Source: Triticum aestivum
Taxonomy: Eukaryota; Streptophyta; Magnoliopsida; Poales; Poaceae
Reading direction: 5' to 3'
NCBI RefSeq assembly: GCF_018294505.1
Contig: NC_057803.1
Span: 682,375,715 to 682,439,714, forward strand
DNA: 64,000 nucleotides
The translations under genes and the position numbers were made by a program. Positions 21,844 through 34,129 of this stretch are shown piece after piece. Position 1 is the first letter of the stretch, and each line of letters opens with the position of its first letter. The notes beneath the pieces are model-generated. The model was not told the origin of the DNA. It saw only the letters and a list, made by a program, of their open reading frames with translations, and made no database searches.

Positions 21844-22770
21844 AGTTTTCCGGCTCGAGATCTGGGCTCACTGCCCACCGGATTCAGACACCTTCCACTG
21901 CACAGTTCTGGTAATGATGGACCCGAGTAAATTAGAACCTAACAAGGACATGACAAGGTGCGCGTCTTATTATTTCGCTCACCATGGAGCACGGCATTTT
22001 AGGTCCGCACAGCCTGGAGAGCCCCTTGTTCTTTGATGAATATTTTGCTTCTTTTCTTCTCAGTGGACCTGCAAAAATACCCCTACTTGACACTGCCCGA
22101 GTCTCAATTATTCGGCAAAACCATCATGCATGACGCACCCCATCCAATAATCTGGATATTAATCTACTTGTCCAAAAACAGTGCAATGATTTGTGTTCAA
22201 AAGCGAAGTAAAGAGGGGAGGAAATGCCATGACATGAGGTGCCTTGAAAACACCTGAATAGCAGTGCTGTTTATTATAGATAGAAACAAATAGTGCTGCC
22301 GGTGGATGGCCTGTGAGTGTGACCTTTAAATTCCAGCAGCGTCGAGGCGTGACCCTCACCTCACCTGGCCACCTCTCCCTCCTCCTCCTCTCTTCTGTGG
22401 GCTGTAGCAACGGCAAGCGGGTGTCGCCAGCCGTCGCCGAGGCGCGAGGATCATCGTCATCGTCGTCGTCGACACCGCCGGAGACTCGTGTGGATGGCGT
22501 CTGTCGCTGCCCCTGCGGAGGGGCCGAGGTGCAAGAAGAGAAAGAGCTGGTCGGGTCGATCCACGGATTAACTGATCTGTTGGAGCGCTGTGCGAGCGTC
22601 CATGTCGTCGGCAGGTCTAATTCTTGGCTGTTGTGTTGCTTCCATTTGCAACCAGATTTGATTCCTCGCGCGGTGCGAGCGTGTTCTCCGAAGCTGATAC
22701 TATATCAGAGAGTTCATCTGCTTCCCTCGTTGCTTCGCGCTAGTTATTAGTCTGTTGATTATGGTCCTGC
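21844..22770. other. Intergenic DNA, possibly the 5' part of a hAT-like gene
   Basis: A 145-codon plus-strand frame (22313-22750) contains serine repeats and no known domain. In another frame an ATG at 22494 gives a short basic peptide (KKRKSW) before a stop, as seen at the start of some hAT-like proteins. Neither is strong enough to call. Confidence 0.3.
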
Positions 22771-22879
22771 TGCTTGGTTGGTTGAAATTTACAAAATTCA
22801 CATTGGTAATTTCTTAGGACTGGCTCCAATGTTGGCTCAGTTCGATCTAGTTGTCAAAAGGTCCGCATCACCGATGATA

Positions 22880-23205
22880 AAATTTCTGATCATTATCTTG
22901 TCGTTCTATCTTGAGTTAATAAATTTGCTTGCTGCGGCAATCAAGTCTAAATTTATTGGAAATGTTAAAGTAGCAAAGTACTTCTCCTTTATACTTGACA
23001 GTATGACAGTGCTCCTAATGCAAGCCATCAAGAATAAATGTTTTTTGATCCATCTTCAAGTTCACCTTGCTTTGAAGAATCTTTCTTAGGTTATCTGGAT
23101 GTGAAAAATACCATCGGACAAGAATTGTTTGGTGTTCTATAAAAGGAACTAAAGAGTCTCGACCTCAATGTGGACAATGTGAGAGGACAAGGATATGATA
23201 ACTGT
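22880..23205 (+). pseudogene. hAT-superfamily transposase-like relic (TTF/zf-MYM, DUF4371 type)
   Basis: Two translated stretches fit the conserved core of this plant family. The first has LELINLLAAAIKSKFIG and AKYFSFILD (about 22910-23010). The second, in a different frame, has ESFLGYLDV, LKSLDLNVDNV and VRGQGYDN (23074-23204). In intact members these lie in a catalytic-domain region that leads to the RNase H-like fold. Here the frame is shifted between the two parts, the linking segment is lost, TAA interrupts at 23140-23142, and everything downstream of GQGYDN is missing. Such proteins are transposases or domesticated derivatives; this copy is dead. Confidence 0.7.
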
Positions 23206-23788
23206 CGAATATGGAAGAACACTTCTTCGATACAACCCCCTAAATACAACAACGTCTGAGATCGCTCTGTACCCCTTCATTGAAAAGGGTAGGATCGTCC
23301 CATCACATAAAAAGCCGCCGCCCGCGCGACGGGCTGTATCCGCACGACGGAGCTGTACGTCGACTGCCCGTACACGCGGCCGTCCGCGTACGTACGACGA
23401 CGACCAGTCGTGGTCAAAGAAAAAAAAAGACGACACGACATGTCGAGCGGCGTTTGCGTGGCGACGTGGTGTCGGCCAGAGAAAAAAAACAAAAAACGAA
23501 AAAAAATACGACGCGACGTGTGGACGGACGGTTGCGTGCCGTCGTGGCGTCAGTCACTGGTGGTTCCCGAGGCGGCCGCCGCACCCGACACGCCATTAAT
23601 CCCGGCGTTAAGCCGGGACGTCGGTCACCTACCCGTTTGCCTCCCCCACCCACCGACGCCCGTTCATAAACACTCCACTCTCCTCCCGTCTGCCTCCCCC
23701 ACCCCAGTCGGCGCGTCTCGCCCCACTCACCTCACCCACCGACGCACTCCATCGACGACGCGCCCTCTGACGACATGCTCCCTTCCCG
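23206..23788. other. Arginine/CG-rich spacer with possible promoter
   Basis: The stretch is rich in CG dinucleotides. CATAAACA at 23665 could be a TATA-like box about 120 bp before the next reading frame. I see no gene. Confidence 0.3.
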
Positions 23789-24586
23789 GTGGCCTCCATG
23801 GCGTCCGACGGCAGCGACGGCAGTGGCGGCTCGTGTCCGACTAGCCTGAGCACGCCGGAGGCCGACGAGCGCATCCGGATCGGGCTGATGGTGCCGCCGG
23901 GCTGCCGTCCGCCGCACGCCTTCCGCATGACCGCCGACGGGTACCCGACGAGGGGGCCCGACGCGTCCCGGGATGAGCTCCGCCGCCACGAGGGCGTCCG
24001 CTGGAACATCGTCGGCCGCGCTAAGTTCTGGAAGGGGAAGGACTACCGGAGAGTCGTCGCGTAGGCTCGTCGGGAGTCGCGGACGGGCGGCTCGTCGTCT
24101 GCAGTGGGCGGCTCGTCGTCTGCACCGGGCGGCTCGTCGTCTGCCCCGCGCCGGCCCTGCCGACCCCCTCCGGCGGCCACGCCGTCTCCAAGCTCGTCCC
24201 GCCGTCCGGTGCCCACCCTCGCTGGGCCGGCCTCCCCTCCCGCCGTCGAGATCCCGCCGGAGCAGTTCGCGCTGCGCGAGGACGGCGACCCCGACGACTG
24301 CCCCGGCTACCTCATCGCACAGCGTGCGTCGCAGGCAGAAGAGGCGGCCGCGGCCGTGGTCGCGGAGGCGAGAGAGGCCGCCGAGCTGCAGGCCGCACTC
24401 GACGCCGCGGCGGCGGGCATCGGTGCGGGGCAGGCGCAGGCGGCTTCGATGGAGGACGGCGCCGGCGACTGGGACGACGGCAGCAAGAGCAGCGATGACG
24501 ACGGCGGTGCGGGCGAGATCGTGGACCTCGCCGCCTCCGACGACGAGCAGATTAGGTTTATATTAGGTCCTGTTATGTTTAATTAA
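23789..24586 (+). pseudogene. Unrecognised 266-codon frame split by one TAG
   Basis: Read from ATG 23789, the frame stays open to TAA at 24584-24586 except for a TAG at 24062-24064. The first part (91 residues) has a basic stretch ending RRHEGVRWNIVGRAKFWKGKDYRRVVA. The second has a serine/proline-rich linker, an alanine/glutamate-rich segment likely to be helical (about AEEAAAAVVAEAREAAEL) and an acidic tail (DDGSKSSDDDGG). I do not recognise the family. Because the same frame is open on both sides and the composition is alike, the two pieces were probably one protein, or the TAG is a recent mutation. It may belong to a transposable element. Confidence 0.45.
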
Positions 24587-24919
24587 TTTCGCTTAGTTCC
24601 TGTTTAATTAAGTTTTTTATGCAGTAATGTAAAATGAACCGTCGTAAGGTTTAATGAACTATATTTATGCTGGAATGAAATTTAGATGAAAATTATTATG
24701 GAATATTGTGGAAAAGTTTATAGATTTTGAATCATTTTATAAAATAAAAGTTAGCGGAAAGAAATTAAAATTTGATAGTTTACCGGGAAAATTGAAAGAA
24801 GAATAAAAATGATATAAAAGAAAAGAAAAAGAGAGGAAGAAAGGAAGAGGAAAAACGAAATTTGAAAGGCGAATTCGTAATTATTTTAAAAAAGTTAGTA
24901 TGAAATAATTTTGATTTAT
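24587..24919. other. AT-rich intergenic DNA
   Basis: I see no gene. There is an A/G-rich tract at 24785-24870. Confidence 0.4.
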
Positions 24920-27058
24920 AACAGTGTTTTCGGATTGTCGACGCCAAAAACCGTAAAAACATGCAAACAGTCCCAAAATGCACTAAAAATTTGCACGCAT
25001 GATTCTCATGTAGATACAATGCGATATAAAAATTTGGGCATGTTTGAAGGGTACAGAAAAAACGATGTGCCGGACACACCTTTCCACACCGAAACCACCA
25101 CCTTTTCACGGAATGCACCCAATTTTTGCCAGCGCGTGTAGGGAACAATACGGTCACCCCACGCCAAAAATGAACGAAATCCGACAATGAACGCACGTTG
25201 CATCACGTCTGGACAGTATTTTAGGGGTTTTCGGTACGGAAAATCATAGAAATTACATAGAGCCTCGAAACACGATAAATTTTTGCGTGCGTGCCCTGCA
25301 TGGTCACTGTAGCACGTGGAAAAAAATGGGCCTGTTTGGCGGATGCGAAGGAGAGACGTGCGCCCTAGGATCCCCTCCGCCCATACCGAAACCACCCCTT
25401 CCACACCAAGTACCTGAGGGGTTTCACGGAATGCACCAAACTTTTGGCAGCGCGTGTGGGGTCCCACCTGGGCACCCCACGCCAAAAATGAACGAAATCC
25501 GACAACGAACGCATGTTGTGTCATGTCCGGGCAGTATTTAAGGGGTTTTCGGTGCGGAAAATCGTAGAAATTACATAGAGCCTCGAAACGCGACAATTTT
25601 TTGCGTGCGTGCCATGCATGGTCACTGTAGCACATGGAAAAATGGGCCCGTTTGGTGGATGCGAAGGAGAGATGTGCGCCCGAGGGTCCCCTCCGCCCAT
25701 ACAGAAACCACCCCTTCCACACCAAGTACCTGAGCGGTTTCAGGGAATGCACCCAACTTTTGCCAGCGCGTGTAGGGCCCCACCCGGGCACCCCACGCCA
25801 AAAATGAACGAAATCCGACAACGAACGCACGTTGCATCACGTCCAGGCAGTATTTAAGGGGTTTTCGGTCCGAAAAATCGTAGAAATTACATAGAGCCTC
25901 GAAACGCGACAATTTTTTGCGTGTGTGCCCTGCATGGTCACTGTAGCACGTAGAAAAAAATGGGCCCATTTGGCGGATGCGAAGGAGAGACGTGCGCCCT
26001 AGGGTCCCCTCCGCCCATACCGAAATCACCCCTTCCACACCAAGTACGTGAGCGGTTTCACGGAATGCACCCAACTTTTGGCAGCGTGTGTGGGGCCCCA
26101 CCCGGGTACCCCATGCCAAAAATGAACGAAATCCGAGAACGAACGCACGTTGCGTCATGTCCGGGCGGTATTTAAGGGGTTTTCGATCCGGAAAATCATA
26201 GAAATTACATAGAGCCTCGAAACGCGACAAATTTTTGCGTGTGTGCCCTACATGGTCACTATAGCACATAGAAAAAATGGGCCCATTTGGCGGATGCGAA
26301 GGAGAGACGTGCGCCCTAGGGTCCCCTCCGCCCATACCGAAACCACCCCCTTCCACAGCAAGTACGTGAGCGGTTTCACGGAATGCACCCAACTTTTGGC
26401 AGCGCATGTGGGGCCCCACCCGGGTACCCCACGCCAAAAATGAACGAAATCTGACAACAAACGCATGTTGCGTCATGTTCGGGCAGTATTTAAGGGGTTT
26501 TCGGTCCGGAAAATCATAGAAATTACATGGAGCCTCGAAACGCGACAAATTTTTGCGTGCGTGCCCTACATGGTCACTGTAGCACGTAGAAAAAAATGGG
26601 CCCGTTTGGCGGATGCGAAGGAGAGACGTGCGCCTGAGGGTCCCCTCCGCCCATACGGAAACCACCTCTTCCACACCAAGTACATGAGTGGTTTCACGGA
26701 ATGCACCCAACTTTTGTCAGCGCGTGTGGGACCCCACCCGGGCACCCCACGCCAAAAATGAACGAAATCCGACAACGAACGCATGTCCGGGCAGTATTTT
26801 AGGGGTTTTCGGTCCGGAAAATCGTAGAAATTATATAGAGCCTCGAAACGCGACAAATTTTTGCGTGAGTGCCCGGCATGGTCACTGCAGCACGTGGAAA
26901 AAAATGGGCCTGTTTGGAGGATTCAAAGGAGAGACGTGCGCCCTAGGGTCCCCTCCGCCCATACCGAAACCACCCCCTTCCACACCAAGTACCTAAGCGG
27001 TTTCACGAAATGCACCCAACTTTTGGCAGCGCATGTGGGGCCCCACCCGGGCACCCCA
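24920..27058. repeat. Tandem array of a ~318-bp unit, about 6.7 copies
   Basis: The landmark ATGAACGAAATC recurs at 25170, 25488, 25804, 26122, 26440 and 26758, giving steps of 318, 316, 318, 318 and 318. Each unit also carries TTTAAGGGGTTTTCGG, ATAGAGCCTCGAAACGCGAC and GGCGGATGCGAAGGAGAGAC. The first unit (about 24920-25165) is strongly diverged; inner copies agree at roughly 90-95% by eye. The last copy is cut by the LTR that begins at 27059. Because 318 is a multiple of three, the minus strand stays open through several units (25622-26710, 362 codons), but no domain is seen. I do not recognise it as a named Triticeae satellite. Confidence 0.92.
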
Positions 27059-28442
27059 TGATACGTCTCCAACGCATCTATAATTTATGAAGTATTCATG
27101 CTATTATATTATCAACCTTGGATGTTTTATATGCTATTTTATATGGTTTTTGGGACTAACCTATTAACCTAAAGCCCAGTGCCAGTTTCTGTTTTTCCTT
27201 GTTTTTGAGTTTTACAGAAAAGGAATATCAAACGGAGTCCAATTGACGTGCCAATTTTTGATGATTTTTTATGGTCCAAAAGAAGACCCCGGAGTAAAAG
27301 AGTTGGGCCAGAAGAGTCCCGGGTTGTCCACAAGGGTCGGGGGCGCGCCCACCCCCCCTTGACGTGGGCCCCTGCCTCGTGGACGCCTCGGGCACCTCCT
27401 TGACGTGAGACCGACGCCAAAAATTCCTATAAATACAGAAACGTCGGAAAATTAACCTAGATCGGGAGTTCCGCCACCAGAAGCCTCCGTAGCCACCAAA
27501 AACCAATCTAGGCCCTCTCTGGCACCCTGCCGGAGGGGGCCATCATCACCGGAGGGCATGGAGGAGGATCCCGGAGGGGCCGTCATCACCATGAAGGCCA
27601 AGGACCACAGGGAGAACCTCTCCCCATCTAGGGGGGAGGCATGGAGGAGGAAGCACAAGGGGGAGAACCTCTCCTCCTCTCTCTCTCTCTCTCGGTGGCA
27701 CCAGAGTGCCATCGGGAGGGGAACCATCGCCGCGGTGATCGTCTTCATCAACATCACCATCATCATCATCACCCTCATCTCTTTTACACGGTCCACTCTC
27801 CCGCACCCCGCTGTAATCCCTACTTGAACATGGTGCTTTATGCCACATATTATGATCCAATGATGTGTTGCCATCCTATGATGTTTTGAGTAGTTATCCT
27901 TTGTCTTTGGGTTGATTTATGATCTAGACTGGTATGTGTTGTATGTTTTACTTTGGTGCTATCCTATGGTGCCCTCTGTGTCGCGCAAGCGTGAGGGGTT
28001 CCCGCTGTAGGGTGTTGCAATACGTTTATGATTCACTTATAGTGGGTTGCGTGAGTGACTGAAACACAAACCCGAGTAAGGGGGTTGTTGCGTATGGGAT
28101 AAAGAGGACTTGATGCTTTAATGCTATGGTTGGGTTTTACCTTAATAATTTTTAGTAGTTGCGGATGCTTGCTAGAGTTCCAATCATAAGTGCATATGAT
28201 CCAAGTAGAGAAAGTATGTTAGCTTATGCCTCTCCCTCATATGAAACTGCAATAGTGATTACCGGTCTTGTTAACGATTGCCTAGGACAATTCCGCACAC
28301 CGATCCACCATTATTCCACACTCGCTATTTATAATATTTAGTAATATATTCTAACTTCATGATAACAGCACCTACTTTTATATTTTAGCTCTCCGATATC
28401 ATACAAAGTTATCCTCTTCATACCCACAATATAGTTTTATTT
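27059..28442 (+). repeat. LTR of the outer element, left piece
   Basis: It starts TGATACGTCTCC directly after the tandem array. A strong TATA box (TATAAATA, 27428-27435) lies 370 bp in. The piece is interrupted by Angela copy A at 28443 and continues at 37137, for a total LTR of about 1556 bp. Confidence 0.85.
27428..27435 (+). promoter_or_regulatory. TATA box in the outer element's LTR
   Basis: CCTATAAATACAG is a good plant TATA box in the expected part of the LTR, oriented like the element. Confidence 0.6.
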
Positions 28443-30121
28443 TGTTGGGGAATGTTGTAGAAAACAAAAAATTTCCTACGGTTTCACCAAGATCCATCTA
28501 TGAGTTCATCTAGCAACGAGTGATCGGATTGCATCTACATACCTTTGTAGATCACGCGCGGAAGCGTCCAAAGAACGGGGATGAGGAAGTCGTACTCGAC
28601 GTGATCCAAATCACCGGAGATCCTAGCGCCGAACGGACGGCACCTCCGCGTTCAACACACGTACGGTCAACGTGATGTCTCCTCCTTCTTGATCCAGCAA
28701 GGGGGAAGGAGAGGTTGATGAAGATCCAGCAGCACGACGGCGTGGTGGTGGATGCAGCTGTCACCGCAGCAGGGCTTCGCCGTTCTACTACGAGAGGGAG
28801 AGGTGTTGCAGGGGAGACGGAGGCGCCAGGACTCAAGGGTGCGGCTGCCCCCTCCCTCCCCCCTTTATATAGGACCCCTAGGGGGTGCGCCGGCCCTAGG
28901 GGTGGAGTGCCCCCCAAGCCAGGTGGGACGCCCCCCCACCCTAGGGTTCCCAACCCTAGGCGCATGGGGTGGGCCAAGGGGGGTGCACCAGCCCACTATG
29001 GGCTGGTTCCCCTCCCCACTTTGGCCCATGGGGCCCTCCGGGATGGGTGGCCCCACCCGGTGGACCCCCGGGACCCTTTCGATGGTCCCGGTACAATATC
29101 GGTGACCCCCGAAACTCTCCCGATGGCCGAAACTGCACTTCCTATATATAATGCTTCACCTCCGGACCATTCCGGAACTCCTCGTGACGTCCCGGATCTC
29201 ATCCGGGACTACGAACAACTCTCGGGTTACTGCATATTCATATCTCTACAACCCTAGTGTCACCGAACCTTAAGTGTGTAGACCCTACGGGTTCGGGAGA
29301 CATGTAGACATGACCGAGATGGCTCTCCGGTCAATAACCAACAGCGGGATCTGGATACCCATGTTGGCTCCCACATGCTCCTCGATGATCTCATTGGATG
29401 AACCACGATGTCGAGGATTCAAGCAACCCCGTATACAATTCCCTTTGTCAATCGGTACGTTATTTGCCCGAGATTCGATCGTCGGTATCCCAATACCTTG
29501 TTCAATCTCGTTTACGGCAAGTCACTTTACTCGTACCATAATGCATGATCCCGTGACCAGACACTTGGTCACTTTGAGCTCATTGTGATGATGCATTACC
29601 GAGTGGGCCCAGATATACCTCTCCGTCATACGGAGTGACAAATCCCAGTCTTGATCCATGTCAACTCAACAAACACTTTCGGAGATACCCGTAGTATACC
29701 TTTATAGTCACCCAGTTACGTTGTGACGTTTGGTACACCCAAAGCACTCCTACGGTATCCGGGAGTTACACGATCTCATGGTCTAAGGAAAAGATACTTG
29801 ACATTGGAAAAACTCTAGCAAACGAACTATACGATCTTGTGCTATGTTTAGGATTGGGTCTTGTCCATCACATCATTCTTCTAATGATGTAATCTCGTTA
29901 TCAATGACATCCAATGTCCATAGTCAGGAAACCATGACTATCTATTGATCAACGAGCTAGTCAACTAGAGGCTTACTAGGGACATGTTGGTGTCTATGTA
30001 TTCACACATGTATTACGATTTCCGGATAACACAATTATAGCATGAATAAAAGACAATTATCATGAACAAGGAAATATAATAATAATCCTTTTATTATTGC
30101 CTCTAGGGCATATTTCCAACA
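28443..30121 (-). repeat. 3' LTR of Angela copy A (1679 bp)
   Basis: It is bounded by TGTTGGGGAATG and GCATATTTCCAACA on the plus strand. Compared with its partner it lacks about 33 bp after GCCGGCCCTAGG (near 28895). Confidence 0.93.
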
Positions 30122-30136
30122 ATCTCCCACTTGCAC
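30122..30136 (-). promoter_or_regulatory. Polypurine tract, Angela copy A
   Basis: The minus strand reads GTGCAAGTGGGAGAT directly before the LTR. It is the usual primer for plus-strand DNA synthesis and equals the tract of copy B at 57085. Confidence 0.8.
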
Positions 30137-30153
30137 TAGAGTCAATAATCTAG

Positions 30154-33100
30154 TTACATTGTGATGAATCGAACACCCATGGAATTCTGGTGTTGATCAT
30201 GTTTTGCTCTAGGGAGAGGTTTAGTCAACGGATCTGCTACATTCAGGTCCGTATGTACTTTACAAATCTCTATGTCTCCATTTTGAACACTTTCACGAAT
30301 GGAGTTGAAGCGACACTTGATATGCCTGGTCTTCCTGTGAAACCTGGGCTCCTTGGCAAGGGCAATAGCTCCAGTGTTGTCACAGAAGAGAGTCGTCGGG
30401 CCCGACGCATTGGGTATGACTCCTAGGTCGGTAATGAACTCCTTCACCCAGACTGCTTCGTGTGCTGCCTCCGAGGCTGCCATGTACTCCGCTTCACATG
30501 TAGATCCCGCCACAACGCTTTGCTTGCAACTGCACCAGCTTACTGCCCCACCATTCAAAATATACACGTATCCGGTTTGTGACTTTGAGTCATCCAGATC
30601 TGTGTCGAAGCTAGCGTCGACGTAACCCTTTACGACGAGCTCTTCGTCACCTCCATAAACGAGAAACATTTCCTTAGTCCTTTTCAGGTACTTCAGGATA
30701 TTCTTGACCGCTGTCCAGTGTTCCTTGCCGGGATTACTTTGGTACCTACCTACCAAACTTACGGCAAGGTTTACATCAGGTCTGGTACACAGCATGACAT
30801 ACATAATAGAACCTATGGTTGAGGCATAGGGGATGACACTCATCTCTTCTATATCTTCTGTCGTGGTCGGACATTGAGCTGAGCTCAATTTCACACCTTG
30901 CAACACAGGCAAGAACCCCTTCTTAGACTGATTCATATTGAACTTCTTCAATATCTTGTCAAGGTACGTCCTCTGTGAAAGACCAATGAGGCGTCTCGAT
31001 CTATCTCTATAGATCTTGATGCCTAATATATAAGCAGCTTCTCCAAGATCCTTCATTGAAAAACACTTGTTCAAGTAGGCCTTTATGCTTTCCAAGAATT
31101 CTATATCATTTCCCATCAATAGTATGTCATCCACATATAATATGAGAAATGCTACAGAGCTCCCACTCACTTTCTTGTAAACACATACTTCTCCATAAGT
31201 CTACGTAAACCCAAACGCTTTGATCATCTCATCAAATCGAATGTTCCAACTCCGAGATGCTTGCACCAGCCCATAGATTGAGTGTTGGAGCTTGCACACC
31301 TTGTCAGCATTCTTAGGATCGACAAAACCTTCCGGCTGCATCATATACAATTCTTCCTTAAGGAAACCATTAAGGAATGCCATTTTGACGTCCATTTGCC
31401 ATATCTCATAATCATAGAATGCGGCAATTGCTAACATGATTCAGACGGACTTCAGCTTCGCTACGGGTGAGAAAGTCTCACCGTAGTCAACCCCCTTGAA
31501 CTTGTCGACAACCCTTAGCGACAAGCCGAGCCTTATAGATGGTCACATTACCATCCGCGTCTGTCTTCTTCTTAAAGATCCATTTATTTTCTATGGCTCG
31601 CCGATCATCGGGCAAGTCAGTCAAAGTCCATACTTCGTTTTCATACATGGATCCTATCTCGGATTTCATGGCTTCCAGCCATTTGTCGGAATCTGGGCCC
31701 GCCATCGCTTCTTCATAGTTTGAAGGTTCACCATTGTCCAACAACATGATTTCCAGGACAGGGTTGCCGTACCACTCTGGTGCGGAACGTGTCCTTGTGG
31801 ACCTACGAAGTTCAGTAGCAACTTGATCTGAAGTTTCATGATCATCATCATTAACTTCCTCTCTAGTCGGTGCAGGCACCTCAGGAACATTTTCTTGAGC
31901 TGCGCCACTCTCCGGTTTAAGAGGCAATACTTCATCAAGTTCTACTTCCCTCCCACTTACTTCTTTCAAGAGAAACTCTTTCTCTAGAAAGGATCCATTC
32001 TTGGCAACAAAGATCTTGCCTTCGGATCTGAGGTAGAAGGTATACCCAATAGTTTCTTTAGGGTATCCTATGAAGACGCATTTTTTTGATTTGGGTTCGA
32101 GCTTTTCAGGTTGAAGTTTCTTCACGTAAGCATCGCATCCCCAAACTTTTAGAAACGACACCTTAGATTTCTTCCCGAACCATAATTCATACGGTGTCGT
32201 CTCAACGGATTTCGACGGAGCCCTATTGAAAGTGAATGCGGCAGTCTCTAAAGCATAGACCCAAAATGACAGCGGTAGATCGGTAAGAGACATCATAGAT
32301 CGCACCATATCCAATAGAGTGCGATTACGACGTTCGGACACACCATTACGCTGAGGTGTTCCAGGCGGCGTGAGTTGTGAAACTATTCCACATTTCCTTA
32401 AGTGCGTGCCAAATTTGTGACTCAAATATTCTCCCCCACGATCTGATCGTAAGAACTTGATTTTCCTGTCACGTTGATTCTCAACCTCACTCTGAAATTC
32501 CTTGAACTTTTCAAATGTTTCAGACTTGTGTTTCAATAAGTAGACATACCCATATCTACTCAAGTCATCAGTGAGGGTGAGAACATAACGATAGCCACCA
32601 TGAGCCTCAACACTCATTGATCCGCAAACATCAGTATGTATGATTTCCAATAGGCTGGTTGCTCGCTCCATTGTTCCTGAGAACAGAGTCTTGGTCATCT
32701 TACCCATGAGGAATGGTTCACACGTGTCAAATGATTCGTAATCAAGAGACTCTAAAAGTCCATCTGCATGGAGCTTCTTCATGCGTTTGACACCTATGTG
32801 ACCAAGGCGGCAGTGCCACAAGTATGTGGGACTATCATTATCAACCTTACATCTTTTGGTATTCACACTATGAATATGTGTAGCATTAAGCTCGAGATTC
32901 ATTAAGAATAAACCATTCACCATAGGAGCATGACCATAAAACATATCTCTCATATAAATAGAACAACCATTATTCTCGGATTTAAATGAGTAGCCATCTC
33001 GAATTAAACTAGATCCTGATACAATGTTCATGCTCAAAGTTGGTACTAAATAACAATTATTGAGGTTTAAAACTAATCCCGTGGGTAAATGTAGAGGTAG

Positions 33101-34129
33101 CGTGCCGATGGCGATCACATCGACCTTGGAACCATTCCCGACGCGCATCGTCACCTCGTTCTTCTCCAGTCTCCATTTATTCCGCAGCTCCTACTTTGAG
33201 TTACAAATGTGAGCAACTGCACCGGTATCAAATACCCAGGAGCTACTACGAGTACTGGTAAGGTACACATCAATTACATGTATATCACATATACCTTTCG
33301 TTTTGCTGGCCTTCTTGTCCGCTAAGTATTTGGGGCAGTTCCGCTTCCAGTGACCACTTCCCTTGCAATAAAAACACTCAGTCTCGGGCTTGGGTCCATT
33401 CTTTGGCTTCTTCCCGGCAGCTTGCTTACCGGGCGCGGCAACTCCCTTGCCGTCCTTCTTGAAGTTCTTCTTACCCTTGCCTTTCTTGAACTTAATGGTT
33501 TTATTCACCATCAACACTTGATGTTCCTTTTTGACTTCTACCTCTGCTGATTTCAACATTGCAAATACTTCAGGAATGGTCTTTTCCATCCCCTGCATAT
33601 TGAAGTTCATCACAAAGCTCTTGTAGCTCTGTGGAAGCGACTGAAGGATTCTGTCAATGTCCGCGTCATCCGGGAGATTAACTCCCACCTGAGTTAAGCG
33701 GTTATGTAATCCAGACATAGTGAGTATATGCTCACTGACAGAACTATTTTCCTCCATCTTACAGCTGAAGAACTTGTCGGAGACTTCATATCTCTCGACC
33801 CGGGCATGAGCTTGGAAAACCATTTTCAGCTCTTCGAACATCTCTTATGCTCCGTGTCGCTCAAAACGCTTTTGGAGCCCCGGTTCTAAGCTGTAAAGCA
33901 TGCCGCACTGAACGAGGGAGTAATCATCAGCACGTGTCTGCCAAACGTTCATAACATCTTGGTTCTGTGGGACGGGTGCATCACCTAGCGGTGCTTGTAG
34001 GACATAATCTTTCTTGGCAGCTATGAGGATGATCCTCAGGTTCCGGACCCAGTCCGTATAATTGCTGCCATCGTCTTTCATCTTGGTTTTCTCTAGGTAC
34101 GCGTTGAAGTTGAGGACAACGTGGGCCAT
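30154..34129 (-). pseudogene. gag-pol of Angela copy A, with at least five disabling changes
   Basis: It is read on the minus strand from ATG 34127-34129. The order is gag with zinc knuckle (CFYCKGSGHWKRNC), protease (FDTGA), integrase with HHCC and DDE regions, reverse transcriptase (YVDD near 31130) and RNase H ending at 30154. Breaks: TAA at 33845-33847 (copy 1 has a Tyr codon there), TAG at 33191-33193 (copy 1 has CAG), one extra G in a run near 31491-31495 that shifts the frame and causes a stop at 31487-31489, TGA at 31441-31443, and TAG at 31201-31203. Everything else stays open, so decay is moderate. The copy is not expected to make functional proteins. Confidence 0.93.

Noticed and set aside
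25006..26710. Minus-strand frames of 274 and 362 codons as protein genes
   Set aside because: They are made of repeated 106-codon units of the tandem array, with no domain, start context or end specific to a gene.
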